Source of the DNA: Sphingorhabdus sp. Alg231-15
GTDB taxonomy: Bacteria; Pseudomonadota; Alphaproteobacteria; Sphingomonadales; Sphingomonadaceae
DNA: 64,000 bases
Assembly: GCF_900149705.1 (NCBI RefSeq)
Contig: NZ_LT703001.1
Location: 1,550,001 to 1,614,000, forward strand
Direction: 5' to 3'
The translations under genes and the position numbers were made by a program. Below are positions 53,759 through 61,941 of the stretch, piece by piece. The notes beneath the pieces were generated by a model. That model saw only the letters and a program-made list of their open reading frames with translations, made no database searches and had not been told where the DNA came from. Each line of letters opens with the position of its first letter. Position 1 is the first letter of the stretch.

Positions 53759-53805
53759 CAGAAGTGAAAGCTGATTTCACTTCATACCCGCGATAAATAC
53801 TCAAG

Positions 53806-53832
53806 ATCAGGCCCTCTTCAGGGCCTGATTTG
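53806..53832 (+). terminator. Hairpin with short T tract, probable terminator
   Basis: ATCAGGCCCT (53806-53815) and AGGGCCTGAT (53820-53829) form a perfect 10-bp stem with loop CTTC; only three T follow the stem end. It lies 48 bp after the small membrane protein and 19 bp before the end of the convergent Mur ligase gene. Confidence 0.6.
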
Positions 53833-53850
53833 CATTGAGATACGCCGTTG

Positions 53851-55245
53851 CTAAGCGGACAGTCTTGCCAAAATGTCTGATGCAAACAGGCTCAGCGTAT
53901 CATCGCGAGCTCCCATGATCACAATGCGATCACCCGGCCTCGCAGTTTCAGCAATGTGCGTAGCGCAAGCTTCACGATCTGCAATGTGATCAGCGCTGCC
54001 ACCAGCTGCTGTGACAGCGTCCGTGATAAATTCACTGCCAATGCTGCGATCAACGGTGCCACCAAAGTAAACCGGATCACAAAGGACAACACGGTCATCA
54101 TCGCCCAGAATGTTGACAAATACCTCCGCCAGTTCAGCACCCATTTTATGGATAGGACCAAAACCATGGGGCTGAAAAAATGCGATGATCCGGCCAGGAA
54201 ATGCTTTCATGGTTTTTAGCGTGGCTGCAATCTTGTCGGGATTATGACCAAAATCATCAATCACACTTATGCCATTTGCTGAGCCAACGACATCGAAGCG
54301 CCGCGCAAGACCGTTAAATGACGCGATAGCGGAGACACTGTCGGCCACTGGCACGCCAACAGCGAATGCCGCTGCTATGGCCGCCAGTGCATTGGCAATA
54401 TTGTGACGTCCCGGCACTTGCATCGTGACGGGGAAATTTTTCTCGCCGGCGGTTAGTGTGAAGCAGCTGCTGATCGGCGCTTCCTCAATATCCGAGGCCT
54501 GAAAATCAGCACCTTCTGAAAAACCGAAGCTGATGGCATCACGCAGATCAAGCCCTTGGATCAGTGCAGCAGTTTCGGCATCATCCCGGTTCCAGATGCA
54601 ATGCCTGGCCTTTCCCGCAAAATCACCGAATAACTGGCGTAGCTCTTCAAGGCTCTTGTGGTCCAGGCTGACATTGTTCAGCACAGCGATTTCAGGATCA
54701 AACAAAGCAATCGATCCGTCGCTTTCGTCAACTTCACTCACCATGATGTCGCCATCGCCAACCCGAGAGCTGGCGAAAGGCGCATCATCCGCCACAAAGT
54801 TTTTCATTACCGCGCCGTTCATGATCGTCGGGTCCAAGCCAGCCTCGGTCAATATCCAGCCGATCATACCCGTAACCGTCGACTTTCCGCTCGTACCGCC
54901 AATCGCAATATTCCGCGGCGAGCCATTAAACTGCTCTGCCAGCAACTCTGCCCGGGTCATCCGGGCACAGCCCAGGCTATTGGCTTTGGCAACATCTGGC
55001 ACAGTGTCTTCAATGGCCGCCGATGCGATCAATATCTGATCGCCCGAGTTAAGCCCACTGCCGTCCTGCGCAAACAGGCCGATACCCTTCGCTTTCAGCC
55101 ATTCGAACTTGGCCGCCAGCCGGCCTTGATCGAGCGCTCGATCCGAACCGGCAACTTCAGCACCGCTTTCCCGCACAATCATTGCCAGCGGCAACATGCC
55201 TGATCCACCAATGCCGCAAAAATAATAGGATTTGTCTTTACTCAT
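53851..55245 (-). CDS. Mur ligase family protein, Mpl/MurC-like
   Basis: A 464-residue ligase with the three Mur domains: N-terminal Rossmann domain (CGIGGSGMLPLAMI), central ATPase with P-loop Gly117-Thr-Ser-Gly-Lys-Ser-Thr123, VSEVDESDGS and the LNNVSLDHKS segment, and C-terminal domain (IDDFGHNPDKIAATL, FQPHGFGPIHKM). MurC and E. coli Mpl usually have GTHGKTT; here it is GTSGKST. Because the divergent neighbour is an LD-carboxypeptidase, I read it as a recycling ligase that attaches murein peptide to UDP-MurNAc (Mpl activity) rather than the essential MurC. ATG 55245 lies 56 bp from the LdcA start. Confidence 0.82.
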   Translation of the reverse strand: MSKDKSYYFCGIGGSGMLPLAMIVRESGAEVAGSDRALDQGRLAAKFEWLKAKGIGLFAQDGSGLNSGDQILIASAAIEDTVPDVAKANSLGCARMTRAELLAEQFNGSPRNIAIGGTSGKSTVTGMIGWILTEAGLDPTIMNGAVMKNFVADDAPFASSRVGDGDIMVSEVDESDGSIALFDPEIAVLNNVSLDHKSLEELRQLFGDFAGKARHCIWNRDDAETAALIQGLDLRDAISFGFSEGADFQASDIEEAPISSCFTLTAGEKNFPVTMQVPGRHNIANALAAIAAAFAVGVPVADSVSAIASFNGLARRFDVVGSANGISVIDDFGHNPDKIAATLKTMKAFPGRIIAFFQPHGFGPIHKMGAELAEVFVNILGDDDRVVLCDPVYFGGTVDRSIGSEFITDAVTAAGGSADHIADREACATHIAETARPGDRIVIMGARDDTLSLFASDILARLSA

Positions 55246-55301
55246 AAACCCCCGCTATGGCCTCGACAGCTTTTTGGCAATTATATTGGGGTAAAAATAT
55301 C

Positions 55302-56135
55302 GTGGGACAGGTCAGGATCGGCATTTGTGCGCCGTCAACGCCTTTATATAGAGAAGAAGCCGAGCAGCTTACCGCCCTCACCAATCAAAGCCATCCCGCA
55401 GCTCAACTGGTTTTTCACGATCAATGTTTTGCCATAGAAGGACATTTTGCAGGAAAGGACGACCTGCGATCCTCAGCTTTTCTGTCGTTGGCAAATGACC
55501 CATCTGTCGACGCTATCTGGTTTGCCCGTGGCGGCTATGGCGCAGCGCGGATTGCTGATGACATTCTGACCCAACTCGGCCCAGCGGCGCAAGGCAAACA
55601 CTATATGGGCTATAGTGATGGCGGCAATTTGCTAGGTGCGCTTTACAAAGCTGGAATTGGTACACAGGCCCACGGTCCGATGCCGGTCGACATGCGCCGC
55701 GATGGCGGCATGGTCGCTGTTCAGCGCGGACTGGATTGGCTGGTTCACTGGGATAAACAGGCGCTGGAACCGCATGCTGAGGCTGGTCAGAAATATGCTG
55801 CGTTCAACCTGATGACCTTGGCGATGATGGTCGGCACACCATTGCTGCCAGATCTGGAAGGCCATGTCCTGATGATCGAGGAGATCGCGGAATATCTTTA
55901 TGCTTTCGACCGCGCTCTGTTCAACGTCACCACATATCTTGCGGACAAAGGTCTGGAAGGCATCCGTCTTGGCCGAGTCAGTGAAGTGCCGGAGAATAAT
56001 CGTCCGTTCGGCGAAGAAGCCGAAGACATTGTCCAGCGCTTATGTGATCGCTACGCGATTCCGTATCTGGGCAGGGCCGATATCGGCCATGATGTGGAGA
56101 ATAAGGTTGTTCCGTTCGGCACAATCCCGACCTGA
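55302..56135 (+). CDS. LD-carboxypeptidase (S66 family, LdcA-like)
   Basis: A 277-residue protein from GTG 55302 (VGQVRIGICAPSTPL); an ATG at 55257 would add 15 residues and has no ribosome binding site, while GGGG lies 10 nt before the GTG. The S66 nucleophile is Ser105 in MGYSDGG; the catalytic Glu and His are expected in the IEEIAEYLYAFDR and GRADIGHD regions. The family removes the terminal D-Ala from murein tetrapeptide, producing the tripeptide used by Mpl. The mur-ligase gene next door supports a recycling role. The enzyme acts in the cytosol and no signal peptide is seen. Confidence 0.87.
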   Translation: MGQVRIGICAPSTPLYREEAEQLTALTNQSHPAAQLVFHDQCFAIEGHFAGKDDLRSSAFLSLANDPSVDAIWFARGGYGAARIADDILTQLGPAAQGKHYMGYSDGGNLLGALYKAGIGTQAHGPMPVDMRRDGGMVAVQRGLDWLVHWDKQALEPHAEAGQKYAAFNLMTLAMMVGTPLLPDLEGHVLMIEEIAEYLYAFDRALFNVTTYLADKGLEGIRLGRVSEVPENNRPFGEEAEDIVQRLCDRYAIPYLGRADIGHDVENKVVPFGTIPT

Positions 56136-56140
56136 CTTCT

Positions 56141-56704
56141 TTATGCCCTCAGATCAGGGTCCAGTTCCAATCCCTCATCCAGCTGAACGCCGTAGCTGTT
56201 CAGCATCATCGAAACCTGGGTATATTGGCCAACCGTCATGACCAGATCCATCCGCTGTTTTTCGGTGAGCTCTGAAAGCTCAACCCAGGTCGCATCGGAT
56301 ATAAAGCTGTCACTGGTCAGCTCATCGGTCGCCCGCAACATCGCGGCTTCCAAGGACGTCCAGCCCGGCGCGCCGGGTCCCTGCTTGATCCGTTCAATCT
56401 CTTCATCGGTTATCCCGCAATCCTTGCCGATGCGGACATGCTGCGCCCATTCATAGCCGGATTTCCAGTTAAACCCGGTCCGCAGGATAATCATTTCCCG
56501 CTCGCGCTCAGGCAGGCTGTTGTGACGCGACAGCATATAGCCGCCCCACCACATGAAAGCCTTGAACGCCTTTGGTGCGCGGGCCAGTGTCCGGAATATA
56601 TTGAGTACCGGGCCTTGCTGGAAACGCTCGCCCAGCATCGCCTTTTGCTCATCGTCCATATCCGCATCGGATAGCGGAGCGATACGCGGCTTATTCAGAC
56701 GCAT
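56141..56704 (-). CDS. Carboxymuconolactone decarboxylase family protein
   Basis: A 187-residue all-helical CMD/AhpD-like protein: REREMIILRTGFNWKSGYEWAQHVRIGKDCGITDEEIERI is the core. The usual AhpD CxxC pair is absent (WAQHVRIG in its place), so peroxidase activity is unlikely; this fits the gamma-carboxymuconolactone decarboxylase-like side of the family. It starts in the stop codon of yghU (TAATG) and is thus translationally coupled to it. Function unknown. Confidence 0.88.
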   Translation of the reverse strand: MRLNKPRIAPLSDADMDDEQKAMLGERFQQGPVLNIFRTLARAPKAFKAFMWWGGYMLSRHNSLPEREREMIILRTGFNWKSGYEWAQHVRIGKDCGITDEEIERIKQGPGAPGWTSLEAAMLRATDELTSDSFISDATWVELSELTEKQRMDLVMTVGQYTQVSMMLNSYGVQLDEGLELDPDLRA

Positions 56705-57600
56705 TATTCCGGTGCCTCAACCTCTCCGCGCGCGATTCTCTTGTCCTGCGTGTTGGTTTCAAAATCGCTGGCATCATGGCGTTCGTGCAATTGCGTTTCC
56801 GGTTCTCCGTAAGGCCGATTGACCATCATTCCGCGTTTGACAGCCGGACGATCACCCAGCTGCGCTGTCCAGCGCTGCACGTTTTTATAGTCCTGCACAG
56901 ACAGGAATTCACCGGCTTCATAAAGAACACCGCGCGCCAACCCGCCATACCAAGGGAAGATCGCCATATCAGCGATACTATATTCGTCACCGGCAAAATA
57001 TTCATTGTCCGCGAGATGGCGATCCAGCACGTCCATCTGCCGCTTCACTTCCATCGCATAGCGGTTGATCGGATATTCATATTTCTCAGGCGCATAGGCA
57101 TAAAAATGCCCAAAACCGCCGCCTAGGAAAGGCGCGCTACCCATTTGCCAGAACAGCCAATTCATCGCTTCCGTACGCTTGGCAGAATCGGTTGGCAGGA
57201 ACTTTTCAAACTTTTCGGCGAGATAAACCAGCATGGAACCGGATTCAAAAAGCCGGGTTGGCGGTGTAGTACTGTGATCGAGAAGCGCCGGAATCTTGCT
57301 GTTCGGATTGATATCGACAAAGCCGCTGCCAAATTGCGCGCCATCTCCGATATTCACTAGCCATGCATCATATTCTGCGGCCGAAATGCCTGCTTCCAAA
57401 AGCTCTTCGAACATGATTGTGACCTTCACACCATTGGGTGTGCCCAACGAGTATAGCTGGAAAGGATGCTTGCCGACCGGCAATTCCTTGTCATGGGTAG
57501 AACCGGCAATCGGGCGGTTGATATTGGCAAAACGCCCGCCACTTTCACTGTCCCATGTCCAGACTTTTGGTGGGGTATATTCAACGGAATTGTCGGTCAT
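56704..57600 (-). CDS. yghU: Glutathione S-transferase family protein YghU
   Basis: A 298-residue protein of the Nu-class GST, disulfide-bond oxidoreductase family. It has the YghU start (EYTPPKVWTWDSESGGRFANINRPIAGST), a thioredoxin-like domain (about 45-135, LYSLGTPNGVKVTIMFEELL, SKIPALLD) and an alpha-helical C-terminal domain (YFAGDEYSIADMAIFPWYGG). The enzyme binds two glutathiones and reduces organic hydroperoxides or disulfides. The start is ATG 57600 with GGAG 9 nt upstream. It is the third gene of a minus-strand group that starts with the cyclophilin. Confidence 0.94.
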   Translation of the reverse strand: MTDNSVEYTPPKVWTWDSESGGRFANINRPIAGSTHDKELPVGKHPFQLYSLGTPNGVKVTIMFEELLEAGISAAEYDAWLVNIGDGAQFGSGFVDINPNSKIPALLDHSTTPPTRLFESGSMLVYLAEKFEKFLPTDSAKRTEAMNWLFWQMGSAPFLGGGFGHFYAYAPEKYEYPINRYAMEVKRQMDVLDRHLADNEYFAGDEYSIADMAIFPWYGGLARGVLYEAGEFLSVQDYKNVQRWTAQLGDRPAVKRGMMVNRPYGEPETQLHERHDASDFETNTQDKRIARGEVEAPE

Positions 57601-57622
57601 GGTGCTTATCTCCATTGGTCAG

Positions 57623-58054
57623 TTATTCTTTCCGGGTGAAACGCGATGTTCTCCCGCGGGTGCCATCAATGTAGCTCAATTTTTCTTCTGACACGGAATA
57701 GAGCAGATAGCAGGTTTGTTTTTCTTTGCCGCGCAAAATGAAAGCTTTTCCTGTCATATCAGGAACCTGCGTCTTGCAACTGTCGACGAAGATGATCGGC
57801 ACATCATCTTTCGGACTGTCTTGATGCAGAGTTTGAAAGCTGCTGCCCTCAATCAAAATAGTATCTTGGGGATTCTCATCCGACACCCAACTGCCCTGCA
57901 TTTCGGCAAGATATCCGGTTTTGGCCGCGGCCGGATCTATAACCACTGGCAACAGCGCGTTGCTTTCGTCACCATCTGCTTCGCCGTCTCCGGCCGCACA
58001 GGAAACCAGCAGGATGCTGGCTAGTACAAGGCCGGAGAACGCACTTTTTTTCAC
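57623..58054 (-). CDS. Predicted lipoprotein of unknown function
   Basis: A 143-residue protein with a lipobox (ILLVSC, Cys19), an acidic spacer (AAGDGEADGDESN) and a beta-rich domain: YLAEMQGSWVSDENPQDTILIEGSSFQTL, then FVDSCKTQVPDMTGKAFILRGKEKQTCYLLYSV. Two cysteines in this part could pair. I do not recognise a named family. It lies between the cyclophilin and yghU genes on the same strand, with gaps of 18 and 22 bp. Confidence 0.75.
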   Translation of the reverse strand: MKKSAFSGLVLASILLVSCAAGDGEADGDESNALLPVVIDPAAAKTGYLAEMQGSWVSDENPQDTILIEGSSFQTLHQDSPKDDVPIIFVDSCKTQVPDMTGKAFILRGKEKQTCYLLYSVSEEKLSYIDGTRGRTSRFTRKE

Positions 58055-58072
58055 AGTTATTTCGTCGAGCGC

Positions 58073-58522
58073 TTAGCCGAGGGTCACGCTTTTGATTGAG
58101 CCAGGCTCTGCCGGTGGCTCGCCCTTGGGCAGGGCGTCAACGGCATCCATGCCGTTTGTCACTTCGCCCCAGACAGTATATTGGCCATCGAGGAAACCGG
58201 CGTCATCCAAGCAAATGAAGAACTGGCTGTTGGCGCTGTTTGGATCCATCGTCCGGGCCATGGAGCAAACACCGCGGCTATGAGGTGCATCGCTAAATTC
58301 GGCTGGAATATCAGGTTTGTCAGAGCCTGACATGCCGGTTCCGGTAGGATCGCCACCCTGTGCCATAAATCCGTCAATCACACGGTGAAAAACGACGCCG
58401 TCATAAAAGCCTTCAGAGGCTAGTTCGGTAATCCGCTCGACATGACCAGGGGCCAGATCAGGGCGCAGTTTGATTTCAACGTCGCCAGTATTGAGGTGGA
58501 GGGTCATTTTTTCATGCGCCAT
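58073..58522 (-). CDS. Cyclophilin-type peptidyl-prolyl cis-trans isomerase
   Basis: A 149-residue cytosolic cyclophilin from ATG 58522, with AAGGA 8 nt upstream; a much longer open frame further right has no family match. The active-site residues lie in VVFHRVIDGFMAQGGDPTGTG (Arg and Gln) and SQFFICLDDAGFLDGQYTVWGEV. It lacks a signal peptide, so it resembles PpiB. It heads the minus-strand group of four and diverges from mgtE. Confidence 0.95.
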   Translation of the reverse strand: MAHEKMTLHLNTGDVEIKLRPDLAPGHVERITELASEGFYDGVVFHRVIDGFMAQGGDPTGTGMSGSDKPDIPAEFSDAPHSRGVCSMARTMDPNSANSQFFICLDDAGFLDGQYTVWGEVTNGMDAVDALPKGEPPAEPGSIKSVTLG

Positions 58523-58700
58523 GGAACATTCCTTATAATTTTGTTCGGTGTTAATTTGACTGGCCCTGCATATAGGGGCGCTATTCACAAAAATCACCCG
58601 CTGCTTTCGATAAATGTCACAAAAGATTGCAATTATAGCGGCACAGCTATTACAAACCCGCTGCATGTGACGCCAAACACCGGATAAGAGGAGCATCGAC

Positions 58701-60110
58701 ATGACCGAGTTGACAGACGCTCCCGAAACGGATGACGTTGCACCGCCCCGCCTGGATGAAGATAACCGTCTGACCGATAAATTCGTTCGCTCGGTTTCCG
58801 AAGCGGTTGATGAAGGCGATGCCAATCTTGCCCAGGAACTGGTCAACCCGCTGCATAATGCGGACATTGCCGACCTGTTCGAATTAATCGATGAAGACGA
58901 GCGCGCGCCGCTAGCCGAAGCGCTTGGCGATCTGGTTAGTGCAGATGTGCTGTCAGAGATGAACGAGCATGTTCGCGAAGATCTGATCGAGATCCTCGAG
59001 CCAGGTCAGATTGCGGATTTTGCGGAGCAGCTTGAAACCGATGATGCTGTCGCAATCATCGAGGATCTTGAGGAGAATGAACAACAGGCGGTCCTCGCCG
59101 AACTGGACGACGAAGACCGTGCGGTTATTGAAAGCGCGCTGACCTATCCTGAAGAATCAGCTGGTCGGATCATGCAGCGTGATCTGGTTGCCGTTCCCGA
59201 GCATATGAATGTCGGGCAGCTGATCGACTATCTCCGCGAACATCGTGATTTGACCACTGAATTTTGGGAAGTTTATGTAGTCGACCCATCGCACAGGCCA
59301 GTTGGAACGTGTCAGTTGAGCTGGATATTGCGGGTGCCCCGCGACATTGCTGTTGCCGATATCATGAAGCGCGAACAGACGTTGATTCCGGTCGATATGG
59401 ATCAGGAAGAAGTCGCCCTGCGTTTCCAGAAATACAACCTGATTTCGGCAGCGGTAGTCAATGAGGACGGCCGGCTCATAGGTATGGTTACGGTGGATGA
59501 CATCCTCCACATTGTCGAAGATGAGGCCAGCGAAGACGTGTTGCTACTCTCCGGTGCCGGCGAAGGCGATATTAACGAACCCATTCGCGACAGTTACAAA
59601 TCCCGTGTAAGATGGCTGATCGCAAACCTTGCCACAGCGATGGTAGCAAGTTTCGTGATCTCGATATTCGGCGGCGCCATTGAACAGATGGTCGCACTGG
59701 CCATCCTGATGCCGATTGTAGCTTCAATTGGCGGCAATGCAGGCACGCAAACCATGGCTGTCTCTGTGCGCGCCCTCGCAATGAATGAACTGACCCGGTC
59801 CAACACCCGCAGGATCATTGCGCGTGAGTTCCGCATCGCTATTCTCAACGGTGGGACCATTGCGGTTCTGATCGGCATCGGAACCGGATTGATATTTGCC
59901 AATCCGATGCTTGGCGGTGTGATTGCAGCCGCGATGTTGATCAATATCGTCATCGCCGGATTTGCCGGAATATTTGTCCCTGTCATGCTCGAAAGAATGG
60001 ATCAGGATCCGGCGTTGGCCTCCTCGGTCTTCGTGACCATGATTACCGATACGATGGGGTTTTTGGCGTTTCTCAGCCTTGCTGTCGCAAGTGGAATGGT
60101 TAGTTTTTAG
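58701..60110 (+). CDS. mgtE: Magnesium transporter MgtE
   Basis: A 469-residue protein: cytosolic N domain (about 30-135; acidic helices such as LVNPLHNADIADLFELIDED), two CBS domains (about 150-275; VVDPSHRPVGT, MVTVDDILHIVEDEA), plug helix and five transmembrane segments (about 300-465) with the conserved GGNAGTQT. The CBS and N domains close the channel when cytosolic Mg is high. AGAGGAG precedes the ATG. I see no M-box or other riboswitch in the 178 bp upstream. Confidence 0.95.
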   Translation: MTELTDAPETDDVAPPRLDEDNRLTDKFVRSVSEAVDEGDANLAQELVNPLHNADIADLFELIDEDERAPLAEALGDLVSADVLSEMNEHVREDLIEILEPGQIADFAEQLETDDAVAIIEDLEENEQQAVLAELDDEDRAVIESALTYPEESAGRIMQRDLVAVPEHMNVGQLIDYLREHRDLTTEFWEVYVVDPSHRPVGTCQLSWILRVPRDIAVADIMKREQTLIPVDMDQEEVALRFQKYNLISAAVVNEDGRLIGMVTVDDILHIVEDEASEDVLLLSGAGEGDINEPIRDSYKSRVRWLIANLATAMVASFVISIFGGAIEQMVALAILMPIVASIGGNAGTQTMAVSVRALAMNELTRSNTRRIIAREFRIAILNGGTIAVLIGIGTGLIFANPMLGGVIAAAMLINIVIAGFAGIFVPVMLERMDQDPALASSVFVTMITDTMGFLAFLSLAVASGMVSF

Positions 60111-60119
60111 AGCACGGAT

Positions 60120-60632
60120 ATGATTGAAACTGAGCGACTTTTACTCCGCCCCCATGTCGCCAGTGATTTTGGCGCTTTCAAAGCCATGTCGCAGGATCCG
60201 GATGTGATGCGATATATCGGACGTGAGCCATCTTCAGACGACGAATCCTGGCTGCGTTTCCTCGCCCATTTTGGACGATGGGAATTGTTGGGCTACGGAT
60301 TGCTGGCGGTCATTGAGAAGGGAACCGATCGTTACATCGGGGATGCCGGTTTCGGCGATTTCCGCCGCGGACTGGGTCCGGATTTTGACCCTTTTCACGA
60401 AGCGGCATGGATATTCTCAGCCGCCGGCCAGGGCAAGGGCTATGCCTTTGAAGCGATGACCGCCGCACATAGCTGGCTGCACAAGACATTCAATCCCGGT
60501 AAAACTGTTTGCATCATTAGTCCTGAAAACATCCCTTCCATCCGGCTAGCCGCAAAATTGGGATATCAGGAAACAGGACTAAGCAGATATAAGGACAGCG
60601 ACGTTCTGATGTTTGAACGGATCAATCCATAG
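60120..60632 (+). CDS. GNAT family N-acetyltransferase (RimJ/RimL type)
   Basis: A 170-residue protein beginning MIETERLLLRPHVASDFGAF, the classic RimJ/RimL-like start, with YIGDAGFGDFRRG as the beta-4 strand, WIFSAAGQGKGYAFEAMTAAHSWL as the acetyl-CoA pyrophosphate loop region and NIPSIRLAAKLGYQETG near the end. It starts 10 bp after mgtE, so the pair may be co-transcribed. Acetyl acceptor unknown. Confidence 0.92.
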   Translation: MIETERLLLRPHVASDFGAFKAMSQDPDVMRYIGREPSSDDESWLRFLAHFGRWELLGYGLLAVIEKGTDRYIGDAGFGDFRRGLGPDFDPFHEAAWIFSAAGQGKGYAFEAMTAAHSWLHKTFNPGKTVCIISPENIPSIRLAAKLGYQETGLSRYKDSDVLMFERINP

Positions 60633-60636
60633 GCGA

Positions 60637-61077
60637 TCAATTCGGTTGGGTGCCGTACGCCACCGCAAAATTGGTCATATCAAGGTAAATTCGGTCACGG
60701 CTACAAGGATCGATCATTTCGCAAATAAGCGCGTCGAAAGAGGGACGATTACCTTGGACAGCGAAGCGCAGCATATTGAGCAACAATATCTCGTCCGGCA
60801 TCGTGTGCGGACAGCAGGCGCGACCAATTTTGACGCTTTCCGGCCACGCGCTACCAATGGCCTCAACCATAATTAAAAAGCGGCTGACGGCCAGTTCGCT
60901 GCCCAAACGTTCTTGCAGATAGGGACGAGCGTCGCGAAAGCATTTCTGACTCATCACAGCGACCCGTAGCGCTACGATCGTCTGTGCCTCCGCTCTGCCA
61001 AGCGACATTAGATCGGGCAACGGCGTTATTAGCTTTGCGATATTTCCGGTTCCCAATTTCCCCGACCATGGTTCCAT
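60637..61077 (-). CDS. Protein of unknown function behind a Fur-like box
   Basis: A 146-residue, mainly helical protein without signal peptide. It contains CFRDARPYLQERLGSELAVSRFLIMVEAIGSAWPE, a Cys-Cys-Pro-His segment (GRACCPHTMPDEILLLNMLRFAV) and another Cys pair around ICEMIDPCSRDR. I do not recognise the family. GAGGAG lies 8 nt before ATG 61077. Its promoter region overlaps a Fur-like box at 61120-61140, suggesting expression under iron limitation and perhaps a role in iron uptake or use; the four cysteines and one histidine could bind a metal. It is convergent with the GNAT gene. Confidence 0.7.
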   Translation of the reverse strand: MEPWSGKLGTGNIAKLITPLPDLMSLGRAEAQTIVALRVAVMSQKCFRDARPYLQERLGSELAVSRFLIMVEAIGSAWPESVKIGRACCPHTMPDEILLLNMLRFAVQGNRPSFDALICEMIDPCSRDRIYLDMTNFAVAYGTQPN

Positions 61078-61119
61078 TTGACATTCTCCTCTTTTTGACT
61101 CGTGGGCAGGATATTATGC

Positions 61120-61140
61120 TATTGATAATCATTTGCAATA
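61120..61140 (-). promoter_or_regulatory. Fur-like box overlapping a promoter
   Basis: The 21 bp TATTGATAATC plus ATTTGCAATA match the classic Fur box in most positions, with symmetric ends TATTG and CAATA. On the minus strand TTGCAA and TAATAT form a promoter with a 16-bp spacer across it, about 40 bp before ATG 61077. Confidence 0.6.
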
Positions 61141-61242
61141 TAAAATATTGGTGATGCGATGAGTTGTGTGTTCGACACTTTGAGAAACCAATATCGATCC
61201 GTCTCGCTTGACTAATCCGGCCGGTCACCACACATAAGCAGC

Positions 61243-61656
61243 ATGCCGCTCAACATGACAAAAATCGCTTTTCGCAGTGAAAGCCCCGCGACATTACGCG
61301 CATGGCTGGAATCACATATCGGCAATGAAGCAACACATGGCGAAGCGCGTCTCACCACGCGCTATTTGCCAAAACGGCATGCAGAGATGGTCGGAGGTTC
61401 GCTCTACTGGATCCACAGCAAAAAAATTGTCGGCCGTAGCCCGATTATCGGCTTTCAGGAAAATGGCGAAGGCCGTCAATGGATTCGACTGGAACCAAAG
61501 CTTATTGCTGTTCAGACGATACCCCGCCGCGCGCATCAAGGCTGGCGCTATCTCGAGGAGAAAGACACACCGCCTGATTTGGGCGAAGGTGCCGAAGGTG
61601 CAGACGAAATGCCCGCCGAAATGCTCGGTGAATTGTCAAAACTCGGACTGGTGTGA
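61243..61656 (+). CDS. DUF1489 family protein
   Basis: A 137-residue cytosolic protein: MTKIAFRSESPATLRAWLESH, then RHAEMVGGSLYWIHSKKIVGRSPIIGF and PKLIAVQTIPRRAHQGWRYLEEKDTPPDL. This is the DUF1489 family found in alphaproteobacteria; function unknown. The mean charge is near neutral and the tail is acidic. No strong ribosome binding site precedes ATG 61243. It stands alone between the Fur-like box and the haloperoxidase. Confidence 0.85.
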   Translation: MPLNMTKIAFRSESPATLRAWLESHIGNEATHGEARLTTRYLPKRHAEMVGGSLYWIHSKKIVGRSPIIGFQENGEGRQWIRLEPKLIAVQTIPRRAHQGWRYLEEKDTPPDLGEGAEGADEMPAEMLGELSKLGLV

Positions 61657-61941
61657 CATTCAACACTCCGAATAGACAAATCGGCCAATAAAATTTCAGC
61701 GTAATATCAATAGCCTAATGATTTTCACGCAGCAACTGTCCGCGAAAAATATTCACAATAATCTCATTCACTTAACCATCAAATAGGATAAAAACGCCTA
61801 TTTTGCAAAGACTTGCATGTCCATTTTTTCCAATCTGGCGGGAATGTCTTAGCTGTATCTCCTCTTCAGAAGCAGCGATCCTCCCCCAGAGAAACCGGAC
61901 GCTGCCTCAGGTCGCATTTTCTTGAACTAAGGAGATGTAAA

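Noticed and set aside
53761-53783. GAAGTGAA/TTCACTTC repeat as a terminator
   Set aside because: The stem has a small AT-rich arm and no T tract; the hairpin at 53806 is a better candidate.
58523-58700. Magnesium riboswitch in the mgtE leader
   Set aside because: No M-box-like architecture could be traced; only a small ATAGC/GCTAT repeat and two CCCGCTGC copies are present.
58523-58867. Long N-terminal extension of the cyclophilin
   Set aside because: The open frame continues to the right, but it has no family similarity, overlaps the start of mgtE, and a good ribosome binding site precedes ATG 58522.
61781-61803. AAATAGG/CCTATTT repeat before the haloperoxidase as a regulatory site
   Set aside because: The arms are only 7 bp, the loop is 9 nt and the surroundings are AT-rich; it could be chance.
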